This document shows, in pieces, positions 10,119 to 21,269 of a stretch of 64,000 bases of DNA; within the stretch, counting starts at the first letter, position 1; every line of letters starts with the position of its first letter. The position numbers were made by a program, and so were the translations under genes. Where the stretch lies: positions 60,898,333 to 60,962,332 of the forward strand of contig OX419756.1 in NCBI GenBank assembly GCA_948567375.1. The letters are read 5' to 3'. The DNA is from Lunularia cruciata (taxonomy: Eukaryota > Streptophyta > Marchantiopsida > Lunulariales > Lunulariaceae). The notes below the pieces were generated by a model. It did no database searches and was not told the DNA's origin. It saw nothing but the letters and a program-made list of their open reading frames with translations.

Positions 10119-13100
10119 TGTGGTGCCCACATTTTTTGTTTTTTTCAAAAATAAAGGAGAAGAAGTGTATAGAGAAGTCGGATTGCGCCTTTATGGCCAA
10201 AGAAGGTGAAGAAAATTGTCTTCGGGATGAAACCCGAAGTAAAGTGACTTCGGGTCATAAGGCGAAGTACTCAGAAATGCCGTGTCAGCATACAATACGA
10301 AGTAAATTGTCTTCGGCTCAAGGGGAGCTCAACCCAAGGCAAAGACAGTCTAACAACCTTTTGTCGGGGTGAGAAATTCAATAAGGGGCCGTTTCAAAAC
10401 TGGCGGCTCATACGCGCGAAGGTTGAGTGACAGTGACAGGTGCATGCCGGAGGTGTGATTTCTCGGTAGAAACTCAAAGTGACGGAAGATGAAGAAGTGC
10501 AACTCTATAAAAATCAAAACTGCAACGACAAAATGTTGAGCAATTTTCCTTCGCCGTTGAGGAGTCGTCTTGCAGGTGATCGGGGAAAGGGAAATAGAGT
10601 TGGACTCGTGTTAGTGCACAAGCGAGAAGTCGCAAGAGAGAAATCAAGAGACAATAAGAAAGCAGAAGAGATGGGAGGAGGGAAGAAGAACTCCGAATTT
10701 GTAGTGAGAAATCATGCAATTCGGAGATTAGATATAGTAGCGAGGATCGAAGTCTTGAGCCGACTTCGGATCACTTTTTTGGCATGGAACTGGAACGTAA
10801 GTTTTCCAGGATTCATGACAGAAATCATCAAGAGTAAATGTCTTGATGGTCCCAAGGAAGAAGGGAAGAGAGGAAATCCGGCTCGCTGGACAGAGTCGGA
10901 TTGGAGACTCGTACTCGGGAAGGAGGCAGGCTCGGAGCAGGGAGCCATGTTCTTGGGGAAAGGAGAGATAGCCCAAGAAACACAGGAGGTGAGAGATGCC
11001 TTCTTGTCGAAGAGGACGAAGAATGGGTATAAAGTTGAGAGCTACAAAGACCCTGTGAGGAGAGGAATTGTGAGTGCACTAATGGCCATCCTGAAGCCGG
11101 AGAGAACTACCTATGTGATGAAACACCAAGCGGTGTTCTTTCACAAGTTATTTGCAGGAGAACCAATCAATTGGGCAAGGTGCTTTCACGGAAGAACGAG
11201 GCAGATGGTGTGGAATCTGCGGGATAAGTCACCTCCACACTACATTGTACCATTTGCAGCACATTTTTACCTCGGGTTAAATCTGCTCAATTTGGCGGAG
11301 CACAATAGAATGGTGTCTCATTTCCATCCTGATTTGAGAAGAGAAGTTGACGCGGAGGAGCAGCAATGCATTCTCCAACTCCGGAGCACAAACGATTACT
11401 ACGCAAAGACAGGGAAGAACGTGGAGGTCATTGAAAGTACCCCGACAAAGAAGAGAACTCAGCAAGCAGAAGCTGAAGAAAACAAGAAACCCCGGAAGAT
11501 GCAAAAAATAACCCGAGGCGAGGAATGGTGGTGATTGAGTCAGAAGATGAAGACTCAGAAGGCAAAGCCGAGCTCAAGACGGAGGACTCAGAACGTGAGG
11601 AGGAACCTAAGCTGACATTGCAAAGTGGAGATACGAGCAGTGACAGTGAGGAAAGAGGAGAGATGACATCAGTACCAACGGCTGAAGTATACGAAGAAGA
11701 AATGCAAGCCGAAGTAGAAACCGAAGACAATGTGGTGCTGGAAGACGAAGTACCAGTGCACGAGGAGAAGAAGATCGCAGTACAGCAAGGAATTTGCTCG
11801 AGACGTAAGGTGAAGTGTGAAGCGGGACCGAGTAGAGTGAAGGAAGAGGTAGAAGAAAGCTCGGGCAGTGAGGCATCGATCCCGATACAAAGACTCCAGA
11901 GAAGAAGGCAAGTATCGAGAGAACACGAGGAAAGAAGAGAGACCACTCCGCGGGAGGACGAAGTTGCCAGTAATGGAGTAGATTACCTGCAGATGGTAGT
12001 ATGCCCATTGTTGGTGAAGATGGAGAAGAAGAAGAAGGAGATGCAGTCTACTTGTCCAGAGGTAAAGACTGTGTTGCAGGTCTTATCAAGATTAGAGGAA
12101 GAAAACTCGGAGTTGAAGAAGAGTATAACCCGAGGTGAGGAAGAGAGAGAAGTACTGCGAGCAGAAGCAGTTGAGAGGAGTCAGGTAATCGAAGACCTGA
12201 AGAGAGAAGTGAGTTATTGAGAAGATCTTGCGAGGAAGAGTGACATTGCAAGGGAGAGACAGGTAGCGGAGCATGAAATCTTGAAGCAGCAGTTTGCTGA
12301 TTCAAGAGTCGAACTTATCCATGCTATGGCGAGGGTAGCATTGAAGGATCAAGAGCTCGATCGAGTGATGGAGAGTATGGAGGAGAAGAAGCAACTCTGG
12401 CAACGAGAGTTGGCTGCGAGATATAGAGAAGAAGAGAGATTACGAGAATTACTTTGTAATCAGGAAGAGAAGGCTGAACAGAAGGAGAAAGAGAAGGAAG
12501 CGGTGAAGGCCGAATTCGAAGAAGAATTGGCAATGTACAAAGAGGAATGGCTTGTAGATCGGGAACAAGAACGCAAGACAAGATTGGAGCCATTGAAGGA
12601 AATAGTCCTCAAAGTGAACGCGATGTTAAGTACAGAGGCCAGCGTTTGAATTGAAGAGACGAGACTGCACGAGTTGAAATTGTTGGTGGAGGAGACGAGG
12701 CAAAGATAAGCAAAAGACACCGAGATGAACGCTTTGTTGATTAAATTGAGAACTCGTGTAGATAGGAAGATATTAGAGGTAGAAGACAATATTGCGATTA
12801 GATTAGACTTAGTGAGAATAGAGTTAGAAAAGCTTCGGCAGGATGTTAAGGCAAAACCCGAAGTAGATAACATACGAATCTAAATGTCTTCGGAGTTGCC
12901 CTCAGAGACATTAGGGAAGAGTGGGTCGAACAATGAAGAGTTAGATAAACTACCCACTAGTGCAATTTCAGATCAGGAAAGAGAATTGCTGGATCCAATA
13001 GAAGATGTAGGAGATCTAAAACCCAAGGAAAAGATAGTAGGAAGTAAGATTACTTTGGGTTCGGGTTTGAAAGCCGAGGAAGAAGTAGACATTGGATCGG

Positions 13101-13896
13101 ATTAGTAACCAATTTGAGATTTGAAGGGGCAGATATGAAGAGGTGCATTGTCATTTTGGATTTGCAGGTTAGAACAGTTGTTGTAGAACGGTATAGTTGT
13201 TAGAACTGTTGATTGCTTCACTGTTTAAGAGTGACATTCGCAGGAAAATGTTGTTCAGTGCTCATTATTTCTGAGAATAGATAAAGCAAAGTGTTGTGAA
13301 GCAGTGCTCATTGCTTGAGCTTTATTCCGAGTATCAATTTTGCAATTGTATTTTTGAATGTTTGGAGAAATTCAAAGTGCAAGTTAAAGTGTTTGTTGGA
13401 TGTTAGATTCCACAGCCTTGATCTTCATTCTGTGTTTTTGATCCTGAGTGAAGTGCAATCGAAGCAATGCTTGACAGATCTGAGAGGAATTGTAGTGTTG
13501 GTAGTATTCTACATTTGTGAGTGCAGTGCGAAGTTGATGTGAAGCAATTTTGATCGAGGAAGTTGTGCCTTCAGTGGAGGGGTGGAACACAATTTTGAGG
13601 CGAAGTTGTTTTGCAGTGAAGTGCCGTTTTGGGAGAGCCTGAATCATCACAATCAAGATTGTTTGGAAAGAATTGAAGGATTTGTGATTAAGGAGTGTGA
13701 ATTTGTGACAAGACTGCAAATCAGTGCTTGTTACTCTCTTCTGGGTGTGGTTTCTACCTGAGAGACTAAAGAAGAACTCAAGAAGAACTGAAATTGTTAC
13801 TTTGCTTTGTATTTGACCAATTCTAACTCGTATCTCCGTGGGAACGAGCTTTACTTACCCGATTACCGCAAAAGTGATATTTGCCGGGTTGTCACA
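10119..13896 (+). repeat. 3' LTR of element A, about 3.8 kb, carries a coding region
   Basis: The repeat begins TGTGGTGCCC directly after the polypurine tract at 10106-10118 and ends at GTTGTCACA (13888-13896). A second copy in inverted orientation, 15711-16577 plus 26514-29382, starts at the matching TGTGGTACCC and stops at the matching GTTGTCA. Its length without the later insertion is about 3736 bp against 3778 bp here. Co-terminal ends with TG..CA and the neighbouring polypurine tract support an LTR rather than a separate gene next to an LTR. The LTR contains the coding region described at 10479-13105. The partner 5' LTR of A lies outside the window. Confidence 0.75.
10479..13105 (+). pseudogene. 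LTR-encoded coiled-coil protein of element A (broken)
   Basis: Most of the giant LTR is protein-coding in style. The first part (about 10479-11530) looks globular, with motifs such as RLDIVARIEVL, NPARWTESDW, KNGYKVESYKDP and LKPERTTYV. A strongly acidic, glutamate-rich stretch follows (about 11530-11960). A long heptad-type coiled coil then runs to about 12870, and a short acidic tail to 13105. No RT, integrase, gag or envelope signature is visible. The same motifs recur in the inverted LTR copy at 26782-28857, so the reading frame belongs to the repeat family. I believe similar uncharacterised proteins are abundant in liverwort gene sets, but this is from memory. Broken by several disruptions; function unknown. 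Confidence 0.65.
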
Positions 13897-15710
13897 AAGG
13901 GTCTCTACTCAATTTTCCCAAGGTCTTCTCCTTCTTTCACTTCATGGATGATGGTGAAGTCACTCAATTCCTAGTTCAAGAGCAAGAACCCTAAATACTT
14001 GCTTTGGATTACCTCACTCCTACAATGGGTTGCTCATTTATTGATTGTGGGGGGCTTTCCTATAGTTTCTTGGAGTAAACACAATGTTGCTTATTAATTA
14101 TAGAAGAAGATTGATGAAAAGACTAAAACAACTCCAAGTGCTAGAAAACTTCAAAGACTAGAAGTACTATAAATGTTTATTAAGACTTAGGAAATTTTCC
14201 TCAGTCAAATTTGAAAGTGAAACTGCTTCTATGGAAAGTGAAATTGGTCAATGTGTAGTTTGTTTTTAATCAAATTCCCTAGTCATTTGGTGGTTGAGTG
14301 GGTGGTGGGCACTTTTATTCCACACAAATGCAAAGCCCTTGGTAGACAACAAGGAGTCTCTTTCTACACATATCAAGCCTTTGTTTGAGTAGTCCCTCTC
14401 CACATATATGATCACTCTTGCACATGCAAGCCTTCACTAAATGAAAATAGTCTTCTTGAGTGCCAATGGTCTTTGGTGGTAATTCTTTGTCTAGGTTGCA
14501 TCACAATCAAATTTGTGTACAGCCCTCAAGTACAAAGGTACTCAAACTTGTGTTTTTTTGCCTCCAACCATTCTTTAGGTTTAACCTCTTTGGCATCCTT
14601 CTCTCCAAATACCATTGGCTTCTTACTTCTTCTATTTGGACTTGTACCCACTCAAACCAAACTTCAAAGAAGGTTCTCACTAAGAAGTTTTCCTTCCTAA
14701 ATAATAAGTTATTCTATTATATCTTTACCAACAAGAATGAATTAGAAAAAAATAAAAAATTTGTGAAATATAGGCACCACAAAGATCCTCTCCATCTCCT
14801 TCAAAGATCCAAGAAAAAACAATGAGTGAAGAGTTGGGAGTCACAAAGACCAGCCCTAAATGACCATAGTGGAGGCAATTAAAATTTTATTCAAGCCTAA
14901 GAGACCACCTACCTAAACAATAGCCAAGCAATCTTCTTTGAGTACATATACCAAGGAAAACTAGTGAATTTGAGGTATATGTTCTATGTCTAGACCAAGA
15001 GATTCTTGAAGGAATAGGAAGAAGATAGTGGATTTACTTACCTTCAAACCTTGGTCATCCACTTTTTCATGAGGTTAAACCTCTTGACCAAGGCAAAGCA
15101 AAAGAAGTTCCCTAGTCCCTAGTATTTGATGGCCTACTTCACCATTCAACCCAAAAGTAAGGCTCTCATTTGCAGAGATCAGTTTGCAGATGAAGAGTAC
15201 AAGCAAAGTAGAAAACTCATGCTAGAAGAGGAAGATGTTCACACCTACAAGATCACAAGAGATAACCAAGAGAACCAAGAGAAATCCACAAGTGATTGAT
15301 GAATCTTTGGAGGAGGAAGCCAAAGATAAAAAAAGCAAAGAGGAAGAAAAAGAAGAAGTGTCCAGATTGTAGAAATACATATTGGGTTCAAAACGGAGAG
15401 AGAAATATGAAGATGACCAATCTATTCCAAATATAGAGTAAAGTGATGAACTCAAAAATAAAACCAAAGACTAAGAGTAGACTTTGCATCAACCCAAAGC
15501 TCCTTCTAGTCCAAATCAAGAAGTGAAGGATCCCAAAGAAGAGCAAGTGGAGGCCAAAGGAGAAATGTGTGAAGTGAAGTGGACCCACTCAAGAAGAGGA
15601 GGAATGAGTGGAAGTAAAGGAAGACTATAAAGACTACAAACCCTCCAAGTGCAATGCTTGCCAAAGGAGAAAATTTCATAATTCATTTGGTAACCTAGCA
15701 AGTATTTATT
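13897..15710. other. Intergenic, repeat-derived, no gene recognised
   Basis: This 1.8-kb stretch lies between two A-type LTRs in opposite orientation. Weak, decayed lysine/glutamate-rich coding texture is visible on the plus strand near 15200-15650, but no domain is recognisable. Short tracts repeating TGTAG or CTACA occur throughout. A partial echo of the LTR terminus (CTAGCAAGTATTT) stands just left of 15711. Confidence 0.4.
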
Positions 15711-16573
15711 TGACAACCTGGCAAGTATCACTTTTGCAATAATCAATAAGAAGTTCATTCCCACAAAGGTACAAGTAAAAAATGGTCAAACACAAAGAAA
15801 ACAGTAACACTTAGTTCTTCTTGGTTGCATCTTTAATCTCTCAAGTAGAAACCACACCCAAAAGAGAGTAACAAGTAGTGATTTGTAGTGTAGTTACAAA
15901 ACCTCACTCTATAATGACAATACTATCCAATGTTTCCAAACAAACTTTGATTGTGATGATTCAGATTCTTCCAAAGATGGCTAATTCACTATAAAAAAAA
16001 CTTTACCTTAGAATTATGTTCCACCCCTCCATTGAAGGCACAACTTCCTCAATCAAAATTGCTTCATATCAAGCTCACACTACACTCACAAATGCAGAAT
16101 ACTACAAACACAACAATCCCTCTCAAATCTGTCAAGGCATTGCTTCAATAACACTTCACTCAGGATCAAACACACAAAATAAAGATCAGCGCTGTGGAAT
16201 CCAACATCCAACAAGCTCACTAACTTGCATTTCAAAATTCTCCACACACTTACAAACACAAACACAAAATTGATACTTGGAATTAAGCTTAAAAATTGAG
16301 CACTAACATATAGCACTTTGCTTGATCTATTTTCAGAAATTATGAATATTGAACAACATAACACTACAAATGATTCCTTTAAATAGGCAAAGCACTGATA
16401 GTTAACTAACAACTATACCATTCTATAACAACTCTACCAACCTACAAATCCAAAATGACAATGCAACTTTTCATATTTGCCTCTTTAAATCTCAAATTTG
16501 TTACTACTCCAATCCGATGTCAACCTTAACTTTGGCTTCCAAACCCAATGTTCCTTCAAGAATTCCCTTTCTT

Positions 16574-16577
16574 TAGG
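16574..16577 (+). other. Left target-site duplication of element E (TAGG)
   Basis: TAGG precedes the first base of element E and recurs at 26510-26513 directly after its last base. Joining the two flanks with a single TAGG restores continuous A-type LTR sequence, which supports these being the true insertion boundaries. Confidence 0.75.
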
Positions 16578-17022
16578 TGTCACGCCATTTGTAGTTCCGC
16601 ATCTAGATGCTCGGACACTGGAGTTCCAGTGATGGTAGTTAGAGTTATTCTAGCTGTTTCTCAGGGACTACTTTCCGACGGTTAGATTTTGTGTTCGGGG
16701 TACTGACTTCACGGTGGGGCCCACCGTCACTTTGCACCGTTTGCACCGTCGAGTGTGCCGTCAGCGGGACCATTAGGGTTTCAGGGCTAGCTCGAGTCCA
16801 AGGGGTATAGTTTCGAAGTGAGCTCCAGAGAGCTCACTTCTCTGATGTTGAGCCTTCGAGTTCCTGGCTATGGTGGACAGAGGCCGGCGAGCGTCACCTG
16901 GATTCTCTATGCTTGAGTGGGTGTGGCTTGACTGTAATCAGTGCCCAGTTGTTGGCAGTTTATAGAGTGACAGATCAAGTACTGATCTGAGTTGAGTTGA
17001 GTTGAAAGTGTTAAGCAATCTG
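16578..17022 (+). repeat. Left terminal repeat of element E (segment B)
   Basis: This 445-bp segment, from TGTCACGCC to AAGCAATCTG, recurs at 25955-26399 with about six differences. The right-hand copy is flanked on both sides by a 105-bp segment that is absent here, so the left end is not a plain full LTR. The sequence after it (ATTACATCAGAGAAG) weakly resembles a tRNA-Met primer-binding site. Confidence 0.85.
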
Positions 17023-17424
17023 ATTACATCAGAGAAGTGAAGTCAAGGGGAAATCGGGTGCAGGAACGTTGAGTGTTGGTGGTATCTCCAAGCTCGGTGG
17101 ATCGTGGTAGCTCGATTCAGGTTCTATGTTTCCCTAGTGTGCAGAAGCTCGTGTAGTTGATGCAAATTTGGCAGTTAGGCGGACGGTGTGCGGAAGCGCT
17201 GGCCAAATTTTGAGCAAAGAAGGAGCAATTTTCGAGCAGTGTTGTGATTTTGAGCTCAGGAGGTGAAGGCAGAACCAATTTGCTGCGAGTTGGGCTCAGA
17301 AAGTGAAATTGAAGGTGGAGTTGGAAAGCTCTTCTCATGAAATTGTGATTTAGAAAAACCCGTTTTGTCAATTTGGCTCGAGTGGAAAGTTAGCGGGGGA
17401 TTTGGCGGACATCCATCTTTAGGG

Positions 17425-17460
17425 TTTACGTCAGATTTTACGTCAGATTTACGTCAGATT
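17425..17460 (+). repeat. Triplicated TTTACGTCAGA in the leader of element E
   Basis: Three tandem copies of an 11-12 bp unit each contain ACGTCA, whose complement TGACGT is the core recognised by plant TGA-type bZIP factors. Whether it is regulatory here is inference; position downstream of the left terminal repeat would be compatible with transcriptional control. Confidence 0.5.
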
Positions 17461-17763
17461 TTTGGGCCAGAATTGGAGGAGTTTCGCTGTTTGGCCAGAT
17501 TTGGAGAAGTTTCGCTAGTTTGGAGGAGTTTCGCAGATTTGGAGAAGTTTCGCCAATTTTGGAGGAGGTTCGAAGTGGCAACAAGAAAGGCCTCATTTGG
17601 CTGAATTTCGGCGTTTAGAGGCATAGGGCTGTGGGCTATGAGAGGCTACGAAGGCCTAGAAGGGCCAGAAGGGCTAGCAAGCCAGCTTGCTGGCGTGAGG
17701 CTAGCTAGTTTAGTGTAGATCTTGGTCATTGGTTGGCAAAAATCTGCCTTTCTTGCTAGATTG

Positions 17764-17834
17764 TGCGCAACAGGGTTTGACCCCTAGATCTCTTGTTCCT
17801 AGACTGGTGCCCTAGCCAACTGGTCCACCCTCAC
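17764..17834 (-). ncRNA. tRNA-like, SINE-type head with Pol III boxes
   Basis: On the minus strand, TGGACCAGTTGG (17816-17827) resembles an A box and GGGGTCAAACCC (17773-17784) resembles a B box, about 32 bases apart as in tRNA genes. The first and last bases can pair partly, but the cloverleaf is imperfect and no clean anticodon loop is evident. It could be a tRNA-derived SINE head or a decayed tRNA gene carried inside the leader of element E. Confidence 0.4.
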
Positions 17835-18331
17835 TTGTTGTCATAGTGACTGTGCCACTGTTATCTATACACATGTAGCTTTGGCTAGGAGAGGCAGTTT
17901 GATCCCATTCTTGGTGATCCTGGTAGCTTAGGACTTAGATACGAACTACTCTTATGTCAAATGCCAAATGGTGGCAGAGTCAGTCCCGTGTTGTGTTATG
18001 AGATGGAGGGTTTTCATTTAGATTTCTTGTGATTGGATCCCCTCCATTCTCTGCTTCCTGTTTGTGCACCACGTTTGTGTGAGGTGCCTTGACTTTTGAG
18101 CGTTGGTGCTCTGGTGTGCTCTCGGTGGTGAGGCTGGAGTGATGACCAGTCAGACTACCTTTGTTTCTCTCCGGTGAGGTAGGAAGTGATGACCTGCAGA
18201 CCGTGAGAGTGCATGTTATGATGGCAGGTTACAGGTTGCCCTTCCCCTAGTGTAGTTATCTCGGTTAGAGTTACATTAGTGGGTGGTGTCTAGTTGGTGT
18301 TGGCACTTGGTGGGGCACTTGCAGTTGCGAC

Positions 18332-20017
18332 TTGCGGTTGCAGTTGGTGGTTCGGGTTTGCTGTTGCAGTTACGTGGTCACGACGGAGTTCTTTGGAGAT
18401 TCCAGAGGAGTTAGCCCTACAGTACGCAGTGGGTTTGCTCGGAGTGGTACTCGGTATCAGCCTGTATCTCAGGTCCCAGTGAGGGAGGAGATTGACTCTG
18501 AGTTGGAGTTCGACACAGGAGCTGATTCAGTTGAGAGTGCACTTGGTGTGTCCGCACCGTTGTTGTGGGACATGGACGAGATTTATGGGGCCTCCAAAGG
18601 CCCTAGGCGTTACTCTGGTACAGTGGGTACCATTGAGTTGGATGACTTCATCCAGGAGTTCGATAGTTGGTGTGATCTGCAGCAGATGCGGAACCCGACT
18701 TTGTTCACACCCTTCATGGCATGGAAGGGGTTGTTTCAGCACTTGGAGGGTCCACCAATGGACGACTACCATGAGTTCAGGAGAGCTCATTTGGAGGAGA
18801 TTGAGTTATGGAGACAGTATTGGTCTCCACACTATGTCTCCATCACTTCAGGTTCGGTGGCCATGAGTAGGTCGGCTGTACCTACGAGTTCTAGCTCGAG
18901 TAGTGTTGGTGGAGCTAGTGGAGGTGCACTAGCTGGAGATAGTGCTACTACGAGTGGAGGTACCACTGCAGGAGGTGGTGTGGTACCGGGGTTTAACCCC
19001 ATGGTTGAGTTCTTCCTATGTTTGAGGCAGAACTACCAGGGACTGCGGACTGACAAGCTGAGGAGCTTGCAGGAGTTCCAGCGGAAGGCTGGAGAGAGCC
19101 TACGCGAGGCATACACTCGCATGAGGCGGCTGATCAGTTTCACTCAGGGAGTTACTGAGGCCCAGGCAGTCCAGTTTTGGTATGGGATACTGGACAGGGA
19201 GTTGCGACGTAGAGTTTGTGATGCTACGTTGTTGCAGGCTACTTCGCCCACTTTGGCAGTAGTCTTTGGTTTGGCTGAGCGTATTGAGCTCAACATGGTG
19301 GAGGAGAGAGTGGTGACAGCTGGATTTGGTAGAGAGACCTCATCCACGGTTGTGACTTCTTCTAGAGTGCAGCAGAGTGCACCACGCCCAGTTGGTTTTC
19401 GAGGACAGGGTGGACAGCCCAGATCCTATGGAGCGAGTGGAGGACCTAGTGGAGTTAGACCCTTACCCTCATTTTCGGGTCAGCAGCAGCCAGTGAGTGG
19501 TGGTGTTGCTTGTTGGACTTGTGGTGGACCTCACCATAGGAGAGAGTGTACTCAGGGCAGCGGACCTGATACCTCTGGTGCATCACAGCCAGCACAGAGG
19601 CAGTGTGAGCACTGCCACAGATTTGGTCACACTAGTGACCGGTGTTTTGACCTACACCCGGAGTTACGGAGTGGTAGGGCTGCTATGGCAGGTAGTAGAG
19701 GAGCTCCAGTTCATGGAGGACGAGGTGGTAGAGGTGGTGGTAGAGGATCTACACCTAGTAGGGGTGCGGTACCCGCCCTTACTTTTGACACATCTATGGC
19801 TACTCGGATTGAGCAGTTGGAGCAGAGATTGGCTAGTATGGCTATTGCTCAAAGGAGATCAGATTCGGGTGCTGAGGCTTCCACCTCATATGCTGGTGAT
19901 AGAGATGCTTTGGACTTCATGTGCGGAGCAGCACAGGTGGATGCATCTGCAGCAGTGACTAGGAGTGCAGTACGTGCTCCAGAGCCTAGAGGAGCATCAA
20001 TGGAGTTGGACCCATAG
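18332..20017 (+). CDS. Element E gag with two CCHC zinc knuckles
   Basis: This frame encodes the structural protein of element E. The retrotransposon gag (capsid) domain covers roughly residues 90-330 (ELDDFIQEFDSW, MAWKGLFQHLEG, REAYTRMRRLI, WYGILDRELRRRV). A glycine/serine-rich linker separates an N-terminal subregion from the main capsid part. Two zinc knuckles follow: CWTCGGPHHRREC near residue 392 and CEHCHRFGHTSDRC near residue 424. An RGG-rich nucleic-acid-binding tail comes next. The exact start is uncertain because the first 50 residues look poorly conserved. The twin knuckles are distinct from the single knuckles in B1 and C. Confidence 0.85.
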   Translation: MRLQLVVRVCCCSYVVTTEFFGDSRGVSPTVRSGFARSGTRYQPVSQVPVREEIDSELEFDTGADSVESALGVSAPLLWDMDEIYGASKGPRRYSGTVGTIELDDFIQEFDSWCDLQQMRNPTLFTPFMAWKGLFQHLEGPPMDDYHEFRRAHLEEIELWRQYWSPHYVSITSGSVAMSRSAVPTSSSSSSVGGASGGALAGDSATTSGGTTAGGGVVPGFNPMVEFFLCLRQNYQGLRTDKLRSLQEFQRKAGESLREAYTRMRRLISFTQGVTEAQAVQFWYGILDRELRRRVCDATLLQATSPTLAVVFGLAERIELNMVEERVVTAGFGRETSSTVVTSSRVQQSAPRPVGFRGQGGQPRSYGASGGPSGVRPLPSFSGQQQPVSGGVACWTCGGPHHRRECTQGSGPDTSGASQPAQRQCEHCHRFGHTSDRCFDLHPELRSGRAAMAGSRGAPVHGGRGGRGGGRGSTPSRGAVPALTFDTSMATRIEQLEQRLASMAIAQRRSDSGAEASTSYAGDRDALDFMCGAAQVDASAAVTRSAVRAPEPRGASMELDP

Positions 20018-20074
20018 AGAGGAGAGGTTGGGAGACAGGTCAGACTTCCCCAGTCTTTCACGCTATCTGAGGCA

Positions 20075-21260
20075 TTGCAGACGACATCCATGGTTCCTAG
20101 ATGTCCAAGTGCAGGTGTGGTAGGTGGTGATGGAGTACCTGATGGAGTACCTGCTAGTCAGCCACCTGCTACTACACAGACTGAGTCTAGCATGATGTTG
20201 GGGGCGGCTCAGCTGATTATGCGGCATCCTTTATTTTCAGCCAGTGACATGTTTACATTAGGAGTTGACCCAGCCCCAGTGTTCCGGTTGGCTGCCACGT
20301 TGTGTGAGAGTAGGGATGGTGCAGTTCCTACTACTAGAGCAGAGGTGGTTGGTAGTGGAGCTGACTTGGTTGAGGAGCATGGGATCCGTTCAGCGACCAA
20401 TGGTTTATGGCAGGCAGCAACGGCTAGACTGGAGGAGTTGCCAGCTAGACCGGCCTTTGAGAGAGCGCGGTTTACACCTGGTGTTGTCCTATTGGATAAC
20501 CAGAGGGGGATCTTTCGTTTGGTAGGACCTTCAAGGAAGGTCTATACACCACAGAGAGTCTTGTTAGACTCTGGTGCGCAGCCTCTTATGTTGGGGAAGG
20601 CTGCAGTTGTTGGTCTGGAGTTACGGAAGACCGATGTGGAGAGGTGTCCATTTCAGATCCAGACATCTCTTGGTGGTGGTTCGACACAATACATCACACG
20701 TGGAGAGCTTGTTGTCCAGGTTCAGCCTGGTCATCCGACTGATAGCTCGGTGGTGAGAGCTCAGGCTATTGCGACGATAGCTGAGTCCTATGATGTGCTA
20801 GTTGGGGGAGCAGTGTTATACCCTATGGGTTTCAGTATTGACTATTGGGAGGAGATAGCCTCTTATAGACATGGTTGGCAGTCTGGTGAGGGACGGGTAT
20901 GTCGCCTACCAGTACGCTTTAGTAGTGGCAGTCTTGGCTCACTACAGTCCGGGACCATGGCAACATCAGTTTTGGCTTTCAGCGGTGCAGTTACTTGGCC
21001 TGGTGACTTGTTGGAGGGGAACGCCCATGCAGAGGATACTCCAGTACCAGAGGAGATCACTCGGCTATGGAGTACGAGTGGGATTGTTCCATCCACCTTG
21101 GATGTTCCATTGTGGAGTTCAGAGGAGGCATTGCAGCAGCATGCAGATCAGTTGGTGCAGCAGGCTTGGAGTGGAGCCTTCGTACCATCAGGGGATGAGT
21201 GTGAGGATGAGCCTCCAGAGGCGATTGCTTTGACACCTCTGGATACCACACTCATTGCTT
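20075..21260 (+). CDS. Element E aspartic protease region
   Basis: This part of the polyprotein contains a retropepsin-like core with the catalytic LLDSGAQPLMLG near 20560-20600. The conserved hydrophobic segment YDVLVGGAVLYPMGF lies near 20790-20835, with WEEIASYRHGW shortly after. The protease would cut the element's polyproteins. About 130 further residues without a recognised domain link it to the methyltransferase region. The first 150 residues also have no recognised domain. Confidence 0.75.
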
Positions 21261-21269
21261 GGCAGTATC

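Larger units (their letters stand above)
17023..18331 (+). other. Leader of element E
   Basis: This stretch between the left terminal repeat and gag has no convincing coding region. It holds a short ACGTCA repeat array (17425-17460), a decayed tandem array of about 25 bp built on TTTGGAGAAGTTTCGC (about 17475-17575), and a tRNA-like insertion on the minus strand (17764-17834). Confidence 0.6.

Noticed and set aside
10479-13105. LTR-encoded protein as an envelope gene
   Set aside because: There is no signal peptide, membrane anchor or cysteine pattern; the C-terminal half is a soluble-type coiled coil.
13897-15710. Host gene between the two inverted A-type LTRs
   Set aside because: Only decayed charged coding texture is visible, with many stops and no splice-consistent frame.
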